From positions 2,852,001 to 2,916,000 of the forward strand of contig JAUFSD010000003.1 of the NCBI GenBank assembly GCA_033030425.1: a stretch of DNA of 64,000 nt, given 5' to 3'. A program made the position numbers and the translations under genes. Below the pieces are notes generated by a model. It was not told the DNA's origin, searched no databases, and saw nothing but the letters and a program-made list of their open reading frames with translations. Shown here piece by piece: positions 45,411 through 62,937 of this stretch. This DNA comes from Verpa conica (lineage: Eukaryota; Ascomycota; Pezizomycetes; Pezizales; Morchellaceae). Every line of letters begins with the position of its first letter. Within the stretch, counting starts at the first letter, position 1.

Positions 45411-46155
45411 CTACAAAACTGACAATGCCGGAAAGTTCCTAATATGATGCGAAGGGCATTCATAACCGCCCGGATCTACAATACCCTTCATTAGCATTAC
45501 TATATTTCAACCCCCTTATAAGTAGGGGAAGGGAGGGGGGGATAGTAGACTCACTATTATCCAAATACAATTGATGATAGTCCTCCGCATCCCACCATTG
45601 ACCTGCTGGCAACACCTCCGTCACAATCTTCTTATCTTTAAACCACTCCTTCTGGGCCGCATCAACCACCTTCTTCGCCGCTACTTCCTGTTCTGGCGAG
45701 TGGTAGAATATCGCCGACCGATACTGGGAGCCCACGTCTGGACCCTGCCGATTTGCAGTAGTGGGATCATGCATACGAAAGAAGAATTCGACTAGGGATT
45801 CATATGACACTACTGCAGGGTCGTAGAGGACTTGTAGTGCCTCGGCATCTATTTTCATGTTAGCCCTATTCAATAAGGCATGAAATGTTGCTACTCACGT
45901 CCCGTAGTGCCAGAGCATACAACGCGGTAACTAGGGTTATTAAGGTTACCACCAATATAACCTACACGGGCGTCAAGGAGGCCCTTTCCACCGAAGTTCT
46001 TGCGGTAGATGTGTTCGACGCCCCAGAAGCAGCTATGGGGTGTTAGTGTGTTTGCAATGTTGTGGGAGGAGGGAGGCATACCCGGCGGCAATGGTGAGCT
46101 TTTCTGTAGCTGCGGGGAGGTTTCCGATACCTGTGCCAATTGGGGCGACGCTCAT
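45411..46155 (-). CDS. MXR1: Peptide methionine-S-sulfoxide reductase MsrA
   Basis: Reduces methionine-S-sulfoxide in proteins, using a catalytic Cys and thioredoxin. Exons are 46155-46082, 46032-45899, 45848-45555 and 45475-45411, giving 188 aa. The active-site motif GCFWG is at about residues 25-29; its Gly codon is split by intron 1. The family sequences GYIGG, NPSYRVVCSGTTGHAEALQ, RMHDPTT and AEDYHQLYLDNNPGGY follow. The C-terminal CPSHH supplies a resolving-type Cys. At intron 2 only the acceptor at 45849 restores GTTGHAEAL, and at intron 3 only the one at 45476 restores NPGGY. An in-frame ATG at 46206 adds MLPGLIQKLMRPFSSAT, a plausible mitochondrial presequence, so two forms are possible. 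Confidence 0.93.
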
Positions 46156-47114
46156 GGTTGCACTGGAGAATGGGCGCATGAGCTTTTGGATAAGGCCTGG
46201 TAGCATAGTTGGTGAAATGAGTAGTAGTGGGATTGTTGATGCTAGGAAGATTAATTTTCTGGTTGAAGTGGGGATGCGCAGGTACAGAGGGGCATATAAA
46301 GCACTGAACAAATGAAAGACAAGGCTATGGCTTAAGAACAAATAGTGAGGCTGAAGTGGGGGAAAGTATTGTATCGCCACCTTCCCAAATTGCGTCATGA
46401 CAAATACCGGACCGTGCGTCATCAAACAGCTCAGAACATCGGACGGATTTATTGTAACTTGGGATTTGGAATATCGTAAATACAATATAAATTTCAGACT
46501 GAGCTATAGGGCGCATTCAAGATTACTACTGTACTCGTGTCAGGGCTAAAGTATTGGGACAGACCAGGCTGTCACGGATCTGAGCGGTCACTATTTTTCT
46601 CTGTTGTTACCACCGTGCTTCACTGTTTTTACTGCGTTTGATTGCGTCACGGGTCTGTGCGATCGTTATATTTCCCTTTTCAGCGTGTCCCAATACCTTA
46701 GCCCTGACACGAGTACATGGTGCAAAATGATTTAGCAACGGGTGGCTGCATACGCGTAAGGCTGGAAATAAACCTTGTGCTCTAGTCTGTGCACCGAATA
46801 CCTTGTGAAACACAAATTCTTGAACAGAAAACACAAATCAATTTTTATAGCAAGATAAAAGAAAAATACCAATACAGAGACCACGATAACGCTCCCAATC
46901 GACCATAGAGAGAAAAAGAAAAAGAAAAAAACAATATGATACAATCCAATTCCTTTGGCCTAAAGGCTCGTGCAATTATTTGAGGGGAAAAAAGAAAAAA
47001 GAAAACCCCCCAATTCCTTCACGAACTCTAGGCATAACGTATGTTTATCCTAATCTCCTCCAGCCGTTACACCATTTCCATCATACTTGAAATTTCTCCT
47101 AAAAAACACCAGCT
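46156..47114. other. Intergenic region between PRP8 3' end and MsrA promoter
   Basis: It contains a small inverted-repeat element (about 46534-46713, listed separately). The open frame that continues upstream of MsrA to 46485 includes a hydrophobic stretch (LIFLASTIPLLLI) but no conserved sequence. Confidence 0.45.
46534..46713. mobile_element. Small MITE-like element with long TIRs and TA flanks
   Basis: The arms at 46531-46561 and 46686-46716 are reverse complements with one mismatch in 31 bp (core CGTGTCAGGGCTAA). Near the outer edge both arms carry TA at 46532-46533 and 46714-46715, which would be the target duplication around a 180-bp element. The interior holds two imperfect direct copies of GTCACGG(A/G)TCTG at about 46571 and 46646. 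There is no coding capacity. The TA assignment is the natural reading but not the only possible one. Confidence 0.7.
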
Positions 47115-54490
<7,376 letters not shown>

Positions 54491-55107
54491 GATTGATGGC
54501 GGGAGAGAGGCGGATGCGAGTTCTTAAAGGTGTACTCTGTGTATTTACACTCTCAAGCCAGTGGTGGATTTATCTAGTTGAGTTGTGTTGGATAAAATGA
54601 TCCTTCTTCTACTTGGGAGTTCACACAGGTGGCGGCTAGAGAGGAAAAACGCGCGATGTTGAAGCAGGTGCAGAAGGTCGCGCTCGCTTTCTAGAAAAGA
54701 CTAATATTGAGGCTCAATTGGGGTTAATTTTGCTGTATGCGATATTGCCTGTTCTGGGTATTTACTTGAGTCATGTCCAGGCGGTTGAATGAGGTTTGGA
54801 TGATGAGATTGATGAGATTGATAATTGAGATTAGATTAGATTATACCCTCAGCCTCAACTAGCCACTATAATTACAGCCACTACACAGCCATCTCTCCAA
54901 GGTCTCAAGCCCTACGACTGCTATTACCCCATCCAACGTGGCGCCCCACAACGCATCCGCCCCACGGTACATACTATCGCGAAAAATCACACCTCCAATA
55001 TTCCCCAACACCCAGCGACAATCCTACGACGACCGACGCCCCAACGACCCTCCAAACAACAGACGCCTCCAGTAAACCCGGCACCGTCGTAGTCTACATC
55101 TCTTCCA
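54491..55107. promoter_or_regulatory. Divergent promoter region between PRP8 and eL34
   Basis: 617 bp separate the two start codons of these housekeeping genes. I see AT-rich and pyrimidine-rich segments and no extra gene. No clear consensus box could be assigned. Confidence 0.45.
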
Positions 55108-55922
55108 ATGGCCAGCACCAGATTGACCTACGTGGGTTTTTCCTCCCCCCCACCCCTAGCCTTTTTCTTTTCAAATAACTAACTCCTTTGTACAGAGACG
55201 GAGGAATCCGTAAGTGCTTACACATGACGTGGAATCAGCGCTATACAGATTGTGGATGATTAATGGGAGTTTTATTCCAGGTACAACACCCGCAGCAACA
55301 AGGTCCGCATTGTCAAGACCCCGGGTGGAAAGCTCCGTTACCTTCACATCAAGAAGAGGGGTTCTCCTCCTAAATGCGGTGACTGTGGTATTAAGCTTCC
55401 TGGAGTGAGTTTGAGATTCCCCTAGATTCGGATATTGGAAGGTTTTTGGTTATCTGGCTGGGTTGGGTTGGGTTGGGTTGGGTTAGAATTTGGGCTTGAA
55501 TATTGGGCTAGAAAGATGGATACTAGGGGAGTGTTTGAGTTCAAGAGAACACTTGGAGAAGATACTGGTGATCTCTGGTTATTTTGGGGGCCTTGATATC
55601 CAATCCGTCCAACCCAGTCAGAGTGGAGGGGGAACAAATCCCGTCGGATTTCTATGGCTACTAACCACACTACAGGTCCCCGCTCTCCGTCCCCGCGAAT
55701 ACTCGCAAATCTCCAAGCCCCAGAAGACTGTTCAGCGCGCCTATGGTGGATCTCGCTGTGCGAACTGTGTCAAGGATCGTGTTGTGCGCGCGTTCTTGAT
55801 CGAGGAGCAGAAGATCGTGAAGAAGGTCAGCATCATAGGCTTTCCCTAAAACGCACGGTAAATACTAATTAGTTACTTCCCCCACATAGGTCCTCAAGGA
55901 AGCTGCCGCCAAGAAGAAATAG
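55108..55922 (+). CDS. RPL34: 60S ribosomal protein eL34
   Basis: Structural protein of the large ribosomal subunit. Five exons: 55108-55131 (24 nt), 55196-55209 (14 nt), 55281-55404, 55676-55825 and 55890-55922. The product is 114 aa and phases agree. The sequence [21 protein letters not shown], read across exons 2-3, KCGDCG (a zinc-type CxxC), [22 protein letters not shown] and [10 protein letters not shown] identify it. The second CxxC-like Cys pair (RCANC) completes the zinc ribbon. The tail is KEAAAKKK. Intron 3 (271 nt) contains five TGGGT repeats at 55459-55483. The many very small exons are typical of ribosomal protein genes. Confidence 0.95.
55459..55483 (+). repeat. (TGGGT)5 microsatellite inside eL34 intron 3
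   Basis: Five exact tandem copies of TGGGT lie in the longest intron of the eL34 gene. The evenly spaced GGG runs could form a G-quadruplex in the DNA or pre-mRNA. Confidence 0.85.
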
Positions 55923-56409
55923 AGGAAAATGGGATAAATGGGGGGCCAATTAAAATAAAAATCTTTTCGTTTTTCTCATCCCATCATCCATCACTGGTGC
56001 CGGTGAAACTTTCTTCCCTTTTTATTTAGGAAGAAATGTAAAAACAAAAAAAGCGAAAATACAAAGGCTTTTTCGCGGGGATCTTTTTCTTTCTTTCTTT
56101 CTTTGTTCAATTTATCAGGGGGATAGGCGAAATGATATTTTTCCCTTTGGGTTTCTGGAGTGGGATTCAAGCCATCTACAGTAGATATTTGATATTACAG
56201 TGTTGTGAATTTATGTCTCGAATGCTTAGCCATGAAGCTGGGGCGGATGTGGCGTTTAATGCGGCTCTTTATGACTTAGGCAGCAGCTCAAGCTCTGCCA
56301 CAAATCTAAACAACTCCTCCTCCTTCTTCCCCCCTCCACCTCTCCCCACCATTACAACCCTCTTCAGGTCTTGTAATCATCTTCCTCCAGCTTCTCTATA
56401 ATTACCAAG
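55923..56409. other. Intergenic region between eL34 and NEJ1
   Basis: eL34 3' region with a short TTTC repeat near 56088-56105, then the NEJ1 promoter. The open frame at 56132-56401 has no family features and no conserved start. No ACGCGT box is seen. Confidence 0.45.
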
Positions 56410-58261
56410 ATGGCCACGCTTAAACATACTCCTTGGCATCCCCTCCCCCTCACACCCACTATCCGTGGCGCCCCCCCACTCCTCCTGCAATCCACCTTCA
56501 CCTCCTCCACCTATACCATCCACCTCACTGACCTAACCCACATCTGGAGCACCACTGCCACAAAGTCTGACATCCTTGCCCTCTCAGAAACCCTCCAGAC
56601 ATCCATCGACCCCAGCGAAACTTCACAACTAACCATCCTACTCACAAAGCTCGAATCCGCAATTTCAGCACCATCAGACCATACAGATGTAACCCTCACC
56701 TCCACCTCTAGCGGAAACTTACATCTCCAAACATGTACAGAGCTTCCATTACCACTGAAAGAGCTTAAATGGGTGTTCCGATTGATAAGACTTCAAGATA
56801 CGGAGTTTACGGGCTTGTTTCTATTGCCGGTGTTGAGTGTTGTCTCAACGCTTGCAGATCAGGTGGAGAGCTTGCTGAGGGTAGTGAAGGATAAGGATGG
56901 GATTATAGAGAGGCTTACGGACCAGGTGGTAGACCAGGGGTTGGATGTGAAGTCGTTGCTTGGAGGGGGGAGGGCGAGGAGACGAGGGCTAGAGAGATTT
57001 AATGTAGAGTCTTGGAGAGAGGAGTATAGTCAAGAGGGTGAGAAACGGGTAGGTGAGGTGGTGAAAGAAGTTTTTGGAGAAGGTGTAAAATGTAAGGAGG
57101 CGCCGGGAGTGAGAGGGTTGGGCGAGGTTAATGGGTGGTGGAAAGCTATAGAGGGGGATGAAGAGAATGAGGGCGTGAAGGTTGAGAGGAGAGTGAAAGA
57201 GGATTCGGAAAAGACGGAAGATAGAGTTGTGTCTCTGACAAGGGAAGTATCGCCTCGGAGAATCATATCCCCAAAACGGGAAGGCAACGGAGAAGAGGAA
57301 TCACCGTTGGAGAAAGCGAAGAAGGAGGTCGATTCGGATGATGATGATTTTGAGGTATGTTCAGTAGCTTTCTCTATGTTTCTCCAAGTCACCGTTCCAG
57401 CACTCGCCCGAATTCCTACATCGAGCATAAACATATATGGTTCAGTAAAGTTCAGCCAATACCAAAACTATTTCCCCAAATAATTCTACCCCAACTATAC
57501 TTGAAACGAACTTCACAGATCAGACAACACTACTTTACTCTCTACCATAAACCAGGTCCATATTAACACTCACATAGGTCCAAAAGACACCTCCTCTAAA
57601 GCCCTACCACCCTTTCACGTTAAAACCCCCCTCTCCCCCACCAGCGGCCCCAGCAGATGACACTGCTGTAAGCACCCAACCCACTACTTTATACCCACAC
57701 ACTAACCCACAATAGTCCGATTCTGACGATCTTGACCTCCCCCCACCACGTAAATTCACCCTCGCACCCAAACCTATCGGCAAGATCGGGGGCACAAGCA
57801 GACAACAAAAAAGCCCTAGTCCACCACCACCACTAACCCGCAACATGGACATGCGCGACGAAGACACCGAAGACTCAGACACCGTTGTGGTCACGCGCGT
57901 TGGAAAAGAAACAGGGCCAGTAAAGACAACCGGTGGTAAAGGGAAGAAACCTGTAGCTGTGGATGACACGGGCTCGGAAGGTGAGGTGAAGGTGAAGAAG
58001 ACGATTGGGAGGATTGGTGGGAGGAAGGTGAAGGATGATGTACCGGTGGGGTTTAAGTTCCCCCTTTGTAATTGAGAATACTAATTGATTAATTAGGCAA
58101 AATCACCGACACCCCCACCGCCACCGCCAGCACCGCCTCAGGTAAGGACACCAACCCCGGAGGAGGGCGAGGATGAGAAGGCAGATAGGAAGAGGAGGGA
58201 GTTGGAGAAGGAATTGGAGGCAAAGAAAAAGGCACCAGCGAAGAAGAAGAGAAAGTTTTAA
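56410..58261 (+). CDS. NEJ1: NEJ1/XLF-like non-homologous end-joining factor
   Basis: XLF/Nej1 bridges DNA ends with Ligase IV-XRCC4 (Lif1) in non-homologous end joining. Exons are 56410-57354, 57578-57667, 57716-58045 and 58097-58261 (509 aa, phases agree). The head domain has the fungal XLF pattern: WHPLPL, PPLLLQSTF, YTIHLTDLTHIWS, SIDPSETSQLTILLTKLESA and PLKELKWVFRLI. A coiled-coil stalk follows (LADQVESLLRVVKDKDGIIERLTDQV). The remaining 300 residues are acidic, Ser/Pro-rich and disordered. The protein ends in a basic KKKRKF, like the C-terminal Ku-binding/nuclear motif of XLF. Intron 1 is unusually long (223 nt). The last intron uses a GTGGGG donor, which is the only one keeping the frame to KKKRKF. 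The tail is much longer than in animal XLF (about 300 aa). Confidence 0.82.
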
Positions 58262-59064
58262 GCGGGTTATAAGTCATATTTTTGTGATGTATGAGTACAT
58301 ATATTGAGGGTTTTTGAGGGTTGTGAAGATGGGTTGTGGATTTAGGCGCGTGTCATGTGCTATCACTCGGTATTAGCGATCGGATGGGTGGAGGTTTTTC
58401 TGGTTTAATTCATGATAAGCGGCATTTTTCGCGATACTATGGGGTAGTCATTTGGGGTGTAAATATTGTGACAGTACAAGCATGGATGGTATTACAGAGA
58501 ATAAATCCATATAATAATAGATAGTTATGGACTCCAATGGCTTGTACTGGTATATGAAAATGATAACTCGGTGCCTGTGGGGGGGGGGTTTACCAAAACT
58601 TTGATCATACGTTTCCTTCATAGCTACATTCTCTAAATCTCATAAATGAATTAATAAATCAATCATGAATATTATAGATATTTTTTCTATTTTACGAAGC
58701 TCAAGTAATCCTCCTATCTTTCAGGCCCCAGGCGAATATTAAATAACCCCTAGATAGGAACCAATGTTATGTCTAAAAACAGTAAAAAAAATTGTGATTG
58801 TAATTAATGGTCCTGTTGATACATCAGTTATCACTCGGCATATATAGCCTTATGAACGGGGCGCCCATTTAATCTCTATGAGCCATATATGCCATTCCCA
58901 AACAGAATAACACTTCTCTTGAGTCCAGGCCCAGTCTCAATTCAATGACTTACCCCCATTCAAACTCCAGGCCCAAACATAATTCTATCATACCCTTATA
59001 TAAAATCTGAAGCATAAAGCCAAAAAAAAAACCCACCACCAATAAAAACCTCTATAGACCCAAA
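58262..59064. other. Intergenic region between NEJ1 and the zinc-finger gene
   Basis: AT-rich DNA with a G9 run near 58578 and an A-rich run just before 59065. I see no gene. Confidence 0.5.
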
Positions 59065-59550
59065 ATGCGCTTCAGTACAACTAAAAACCCGCACTCCCCC
59101 GCGGAACATATCTCATTACTCACACAAACCTACTTCCCGCCACCACACCGTCTCCGTGCCTCAAGCGCCCACTCCAAAAAACCCTACCCCTGCAACTTCC
59201 TAGGCTGTCGCAAGGCCTACCTAACACTCTCCAAGCTTCAGCTCCACCACTGCTACCACCCCTCGTCATTTATATGCCGCTACACCCCCTGCAAAGGTGC
59301 ATTTGTAGCTGTTGTTGATCGCACGGTTCATGAAATCCACCACCATGGGAAAAATGTAGGTTTTTTCTGCTATATGTGTACCTATTCTACTATAGTGGAG
59401 AAGGCTATGAAGAAACATGTAAGTAGGATCCATAAAGGTGTAGACGTCAAGGAGGCGATGCTGAAGATCGTTCATGGGGTTAGCAGTGGGGGGCTGGATG
59501 TAGGGGTGGCAGCAGGGCAGGCGGTACAGAAAAGTACTCCATATGCCTGA
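59065..59550 (+). CDS. C2H2 zinc-finger protein, apparently interrupted at the fourth finger
   Basis: The open frame encodes 161 aa. Three C2H2 fingers are visible: YPCNFLGCRKAY...HHC, FICRYTPCKGAF...HEIHHH and FFCYMCTYST...HVSRIH. Spacings are Cx4C, Cx4C and Cx2C-x12-Hx4H. The frame stops at TGA (59548-59550), but directly after it the same frame continues with NLCKFKTQ...QHVWRNH. This is a fourth finger whose first Cys position is the TGA itself, since PYA(stop)NLC matches the Cx2C-x12-Hx4H spacing of finger 3. A single change from TGT or TGC to TGA would explain it. The gene may be a pseudogene, a truncated allele or a sequence error. Such short C2H2 proteins in fungi are usually of unknown role. 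Confidence 0.6.
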   Translation: MRFSTTKNPHSPAEHISLLTQTYFPPPHRLRASSAHSKKPYPCNFLGCRKAYLTLSKLQLHHCYHPSSFICRYTPCKGAFVAVVDRTVHEIHHHGKNVGFFCYMCTYSTIVEKAMKKHVSRIHKGVDVKEAMLKIVHGVSSGGLDVGVAAGQAVQKSTPYA

Positions 59551-59700
59551 AATTTGTGTAAGTTTAAGACTCAGAAAGCGATTAGTATGTATCAGCATGT
59601 GTGGAGGAACCATAGAACTTCTACTAGTATCCCTAGGGCAATGGGGAGGATCAAAGCTGACCAGAGGGTGAGAGATTTACTCTGTTGGGTAATTTTCTTT
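59551..59700 (+). pseudogene. In-frame remnant of a fourth C2H2 finger downstream of the TGA
   Basis: In frame with the zinc-finger gene, this stretch reads NLCKFKTQKAISMYQHVW, then RNHRTSTSIPRAMGRIKADQ. It has Cys, x12, His, x4, His in register. It has no start of its own and ends at a stop further on (59806-59808), perhaps after an intron beginning GTAATT near 59689. It makes sense only as the former 3' end of the upstream gene. Confidence 0.55.
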
Positions 59701-59808
59701 CTTTTTTGGGGGGGTTATAGATATGAATTTTGTTACTGTATCGAATTAAGGTGGCGGTACAACCCTAGCCCTAGCATATGCTCTCTAAATAGAAGCGAGT
59801 TGGCTTAG

Positions 59809-61200
59809 CCACATGAAACGAATCGGCTGTTTATAGTCTAGCACGGTGTTGCGCCCCACAGAGTAAAGTCAGCCGCAAACGATATGGTGAAAATAGATAA
59901 GCACAAGCCGTAGCTGGGTCTTGTTTCGAGAGGCTGTGCAGGTCGTGATTGATATGTATTTAGGCCATCGGTATACATGATTAATGTCTTGATCCGTAGT
60001 CCTGAATTGGCGTATAGAATTTTGTTTTTCTTCTTTCTTTTCCAATGTTCCGGTCAGTAACTAATTATGAGGAGGAATGTGAGTGGTCGCATATTGGCTA
60101 GTAGCAACTCGAGGGTTTTTATTTACAAGCACAGTGTTACATAACCCGAATCATACACTATTTGACTAAACACCGCGTAATTAATTAAAGATAAGCTTAC
60201 CCCAAGCACCGAGGGATACACGACCCCAAACATCGATGGAAGCCCCGCCATAATGGGCGCTGGGAGGTTCAACGTCCCGCTGACATGCAAGAGATCATGA
60301 AAAACAACATGGCAATCTCCGAATATCATGCACGTGTTGCCATACTTGACGAAACCCCGTATGTGTTCGTGAAACACCCCCGGCCTCATGTTCGTACGAA
60401 CAACCAGATTGCCACCTAATCAAGTGTAACCGCAAATTCCGGTGTAATCTCCGCCCGGGTGATGTAATAGCGCTTACTATCTTTGTGTGTTGTGGGTCCT
60501 AGTACCGACGCGTAGCTAAGCTCGAGTGACGGCTCATGAATTATACTCCTTCATCCCCCCCCTGGCTTTACTATCGCGGCTCTTGGAGATGGCAAAAATA
60601 ATAGTAAAGGCAGGTAAGAAATCTAATATATTTGGAGCCGCAAATCGGTTTTGCCGGGAATAGTTTATGTAGGTGATTGTACCAATATCAATATCCACGT
60701 TCCTGTGCCACCCCGAGGCTTGAGGCTTAAAAGCATCCTTCCTCTTGTACCTGAAGCTAGGCAGAGATCAGGGGTTAAAAAGATTGAGGGAATAGGGAGT
60801 ATGGAACTTATAGACGAGCCCTCGCATGAAGTTGCGCGTTTATCCTAAACACTAGTGGCTGTACTACCTACAAGATCGTCAAAGGCGGTAAAAAGCTTTG
60901 TGCTTCTAGGAAAATAGAGAGTTTTGGGTGCAAATACAATATAGAAAGTGCTTGTCCACGGGAACACCAGCCCTGTGACTCACTTACCGGATAAGCTCAG
61001 CCCTGGTCGCAAGGCAGTGGTAAATGTAGTAAATAGGTGAGGGGATAAAAGGGTATATCAGGTGTTTGGTTTCGCCTTTCTTTTCTGCACTTTTTTAGGA
61101 TCGGTCCCTGAGTTAAATACACGCGCTTTTGTTCTTGAATTCTTCTGATCTTCGGGTGCATCTTTATAATTTTCATACAATAAGGTCTACGAATAAAAAC
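59809..61200. other. Intergenic region before the ZZ-finger gene
   Basis: It contains one more CTCGAGTGA 9-mer (60521-60529) and, at about 60200-60420, a stretch of higher GC than its surroundings with short open frames on both strands. I recognise no protein in it and do not annotate a gene. Confidence 0.4.
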
Positions 61201-62585
61201 ATGGACGCCAACTCCCAAAGCTCTGATATCGGCCCTGACATGAGCGTCTACTACTGGGGCGCCGGCCCTGCGCCAATCCCCGACCGCATCATCACCGAAG
61301 ACTTCGACGCCTTCACACCAGCCTTTCCAAACGCCTTCCCCGGACCCTCCCCTCCTACTCCATCCCACTCTCCTCAACCAACCTTTCCGGACTCTCAAAC
61401 GTCATCCCCAAACCCCCAATCAACCTCTCCAAACCCCCAGTCAACCTCTCCCACATCCAAAACCGGCATCTGGTCTTCTCTCCGTGCGCGCTACTCCGAA
61501 TCTAGAGCTAAAACCACCCCGCAAACCACCGACCGTTCCTTCGGCGCTCCCTCAGGCCCATACAACACTCCCCCACCTGCCGTCAGTTTCTACCCCCCGC
61601 CATCCGGCCTCCCAGTCAACCAACCACCACCACCGCAGATCAACTGCGACGGGTGCTCGAGCAACCTTACCGACCGCCCACGTATCCATTGTCTTGACTG
61701 TCCCGACTACGATCTCTGCTCTCGCTGCTATCACGAGCGCACAGTCACGCTATCACATCAGCTATGGCATTCTCAGCAGACTATGCATCCTACCCGCCCC
61801 ATCGAGCGCAAGGCTCGGAGTTCGAGGGCAATATATGCGTGCAGCTTTTGCGCAAATGATCTAACTGGCGATATAAGAGCAAAGTGTCTTGACTGTCACG
61901 AAGACTATAATCTGTGCCTTGACTGTAACCTCATGGGCGCAACAAGTGGGCGGCATTCAACAACACACAGGACGAGCTTTATCCATGATAACAGCGCGCC
62001 CACCCGGTTGATGGGGAAGGACGGAGAGCCAAGTGAGGCTCTTGTGAGGATGATTGAGGGCTTATTCGATTATATGGACTCTGCGTTTAGGCCGAAAAAT
62101 ACCGGTTTGTTGGAACCGGAGAAGTTGAGCGCGTTTTATAGGAAGATGAGAGTTTCGGATTCTGAGAATATTGGTATGATAGTCCCACGTTTTCTAATAA
62201 TATCCCGCTAACATTTTTTCAAGGCCTCTTCCCAGACGAGAAGATCTCTTTCCAGTACTCATCCATGCGCTGCCAGTTTATGCTCATCTCCGCTAAACAT
62301 GAGGAGATCTCCTCTCGTGCCACACCCTGGACTATCGATGCGCTTGATTCACAGCCAAGTACTCCCGTGTTGACGAGGTTGGGCTGGATAAGGTTCTTTG
62401 TAGTGTGCTCGTGGCGTGCACCTACTACTATGCATTACTTGTTGCAGAATGCGATTAATACTGGCTATATTAAGGATAGTAGGAGGAGGACATCTGCGGA
62501 CCCGTATTTTAAGCCGTTTCATATCCCGAGAGATGCGCTGCCAGGGCGCCCACTGCAGTTGGGGGAGCAGGTTATTAAGACTTGA
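61201..62585 (+). CDS. Tandem ZZ-type zinc-finger protein
   Basis: 444 aa from two exons, 61201-62173 and 62224-62585 (50-nt intron, phases agree). The N-terminal 150 residues are Pro/Ser/Thr-rich and disordered, with a 21-bp tandem repeat giving SPNPQST twice. Two ZZ fingers follow: INCDGCSSNL...HCLDCPDYDLCSRCY and YACSFCANDL...KCLDCHEDYNLCLDC, each with paired CxxC motifs and the DYDLC/DYNLC signature. ZZ domains usually bind N-terminal residues or histone tails. The C-terminal 200 residues (SEALVRMIEGLFDYMDSAF, KLSAFYRKMRV, GWIRFFVVCSWRAPTTMH) look like a folded domain seen in fungal ZZ proteins of unknown role. I cannot name a function. Confidence 0.82.
61380..61450 (+). repeat. 21-bp tandem repeat in the ZZ-protein coding region
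   Basis: Two near-identical 21-nt units (CCAAACCCCCARTCAACCTC core) follow each other and are preceded by a degenerate copy. They encode SPNPQST repeats in the disordered N-terminal part. Confidence 0.7.
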
Positions 62586-62937
62586 GTTATATTGAGGGTT
62601 GAGGTTTCTAGTTTGGGTTTGTGGAGTTTTGGCGGTTTTTGGGAGTTGGATTTGTTTAAACGGATGTTAGGACTTGAAGGGAGCATTTGTTGAGAAATTT
62701 GGAATTTTGCAATGATAATCATTCTGTTTGTAGGCAAAGCCCGGAATAAAATAAACAAAGAGACAAAAAGAGGACCAATACAGGATATTAGAGGTACTGC
62801 AAAAACAAAACTTCGTGACACATGCGGACTATTACGGTAAAAGCCTTTATGATTTTAAAAATCGTACCAACTCCTTATGATTCAATATTTTTCGACTACA
62901 CCCTAAATAAGGGCTAAAGCTACGCTAGACACATGAT
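62586..62937. other. Short intergenic region between convergent ZZ gene and SEC8
   Basis: 352 bp of terminator-side sequence. Nothing else is seen. Confidence 0.5.

Noticed and set aside
46156..46485. Long upstream extension of MsrA with hydrophobic stretch
   Set aside because: No conservation; only the last 17 residues (from 46206) look like a possible presequence.
60123..60420. 88-codon minus-strand open frame and an overlapping plus-strand frame in a GC-richer patch
   Set aside because: No recognisable family, no clear start context or splice partners; length is within chance for this composition. Kept only as a remark.
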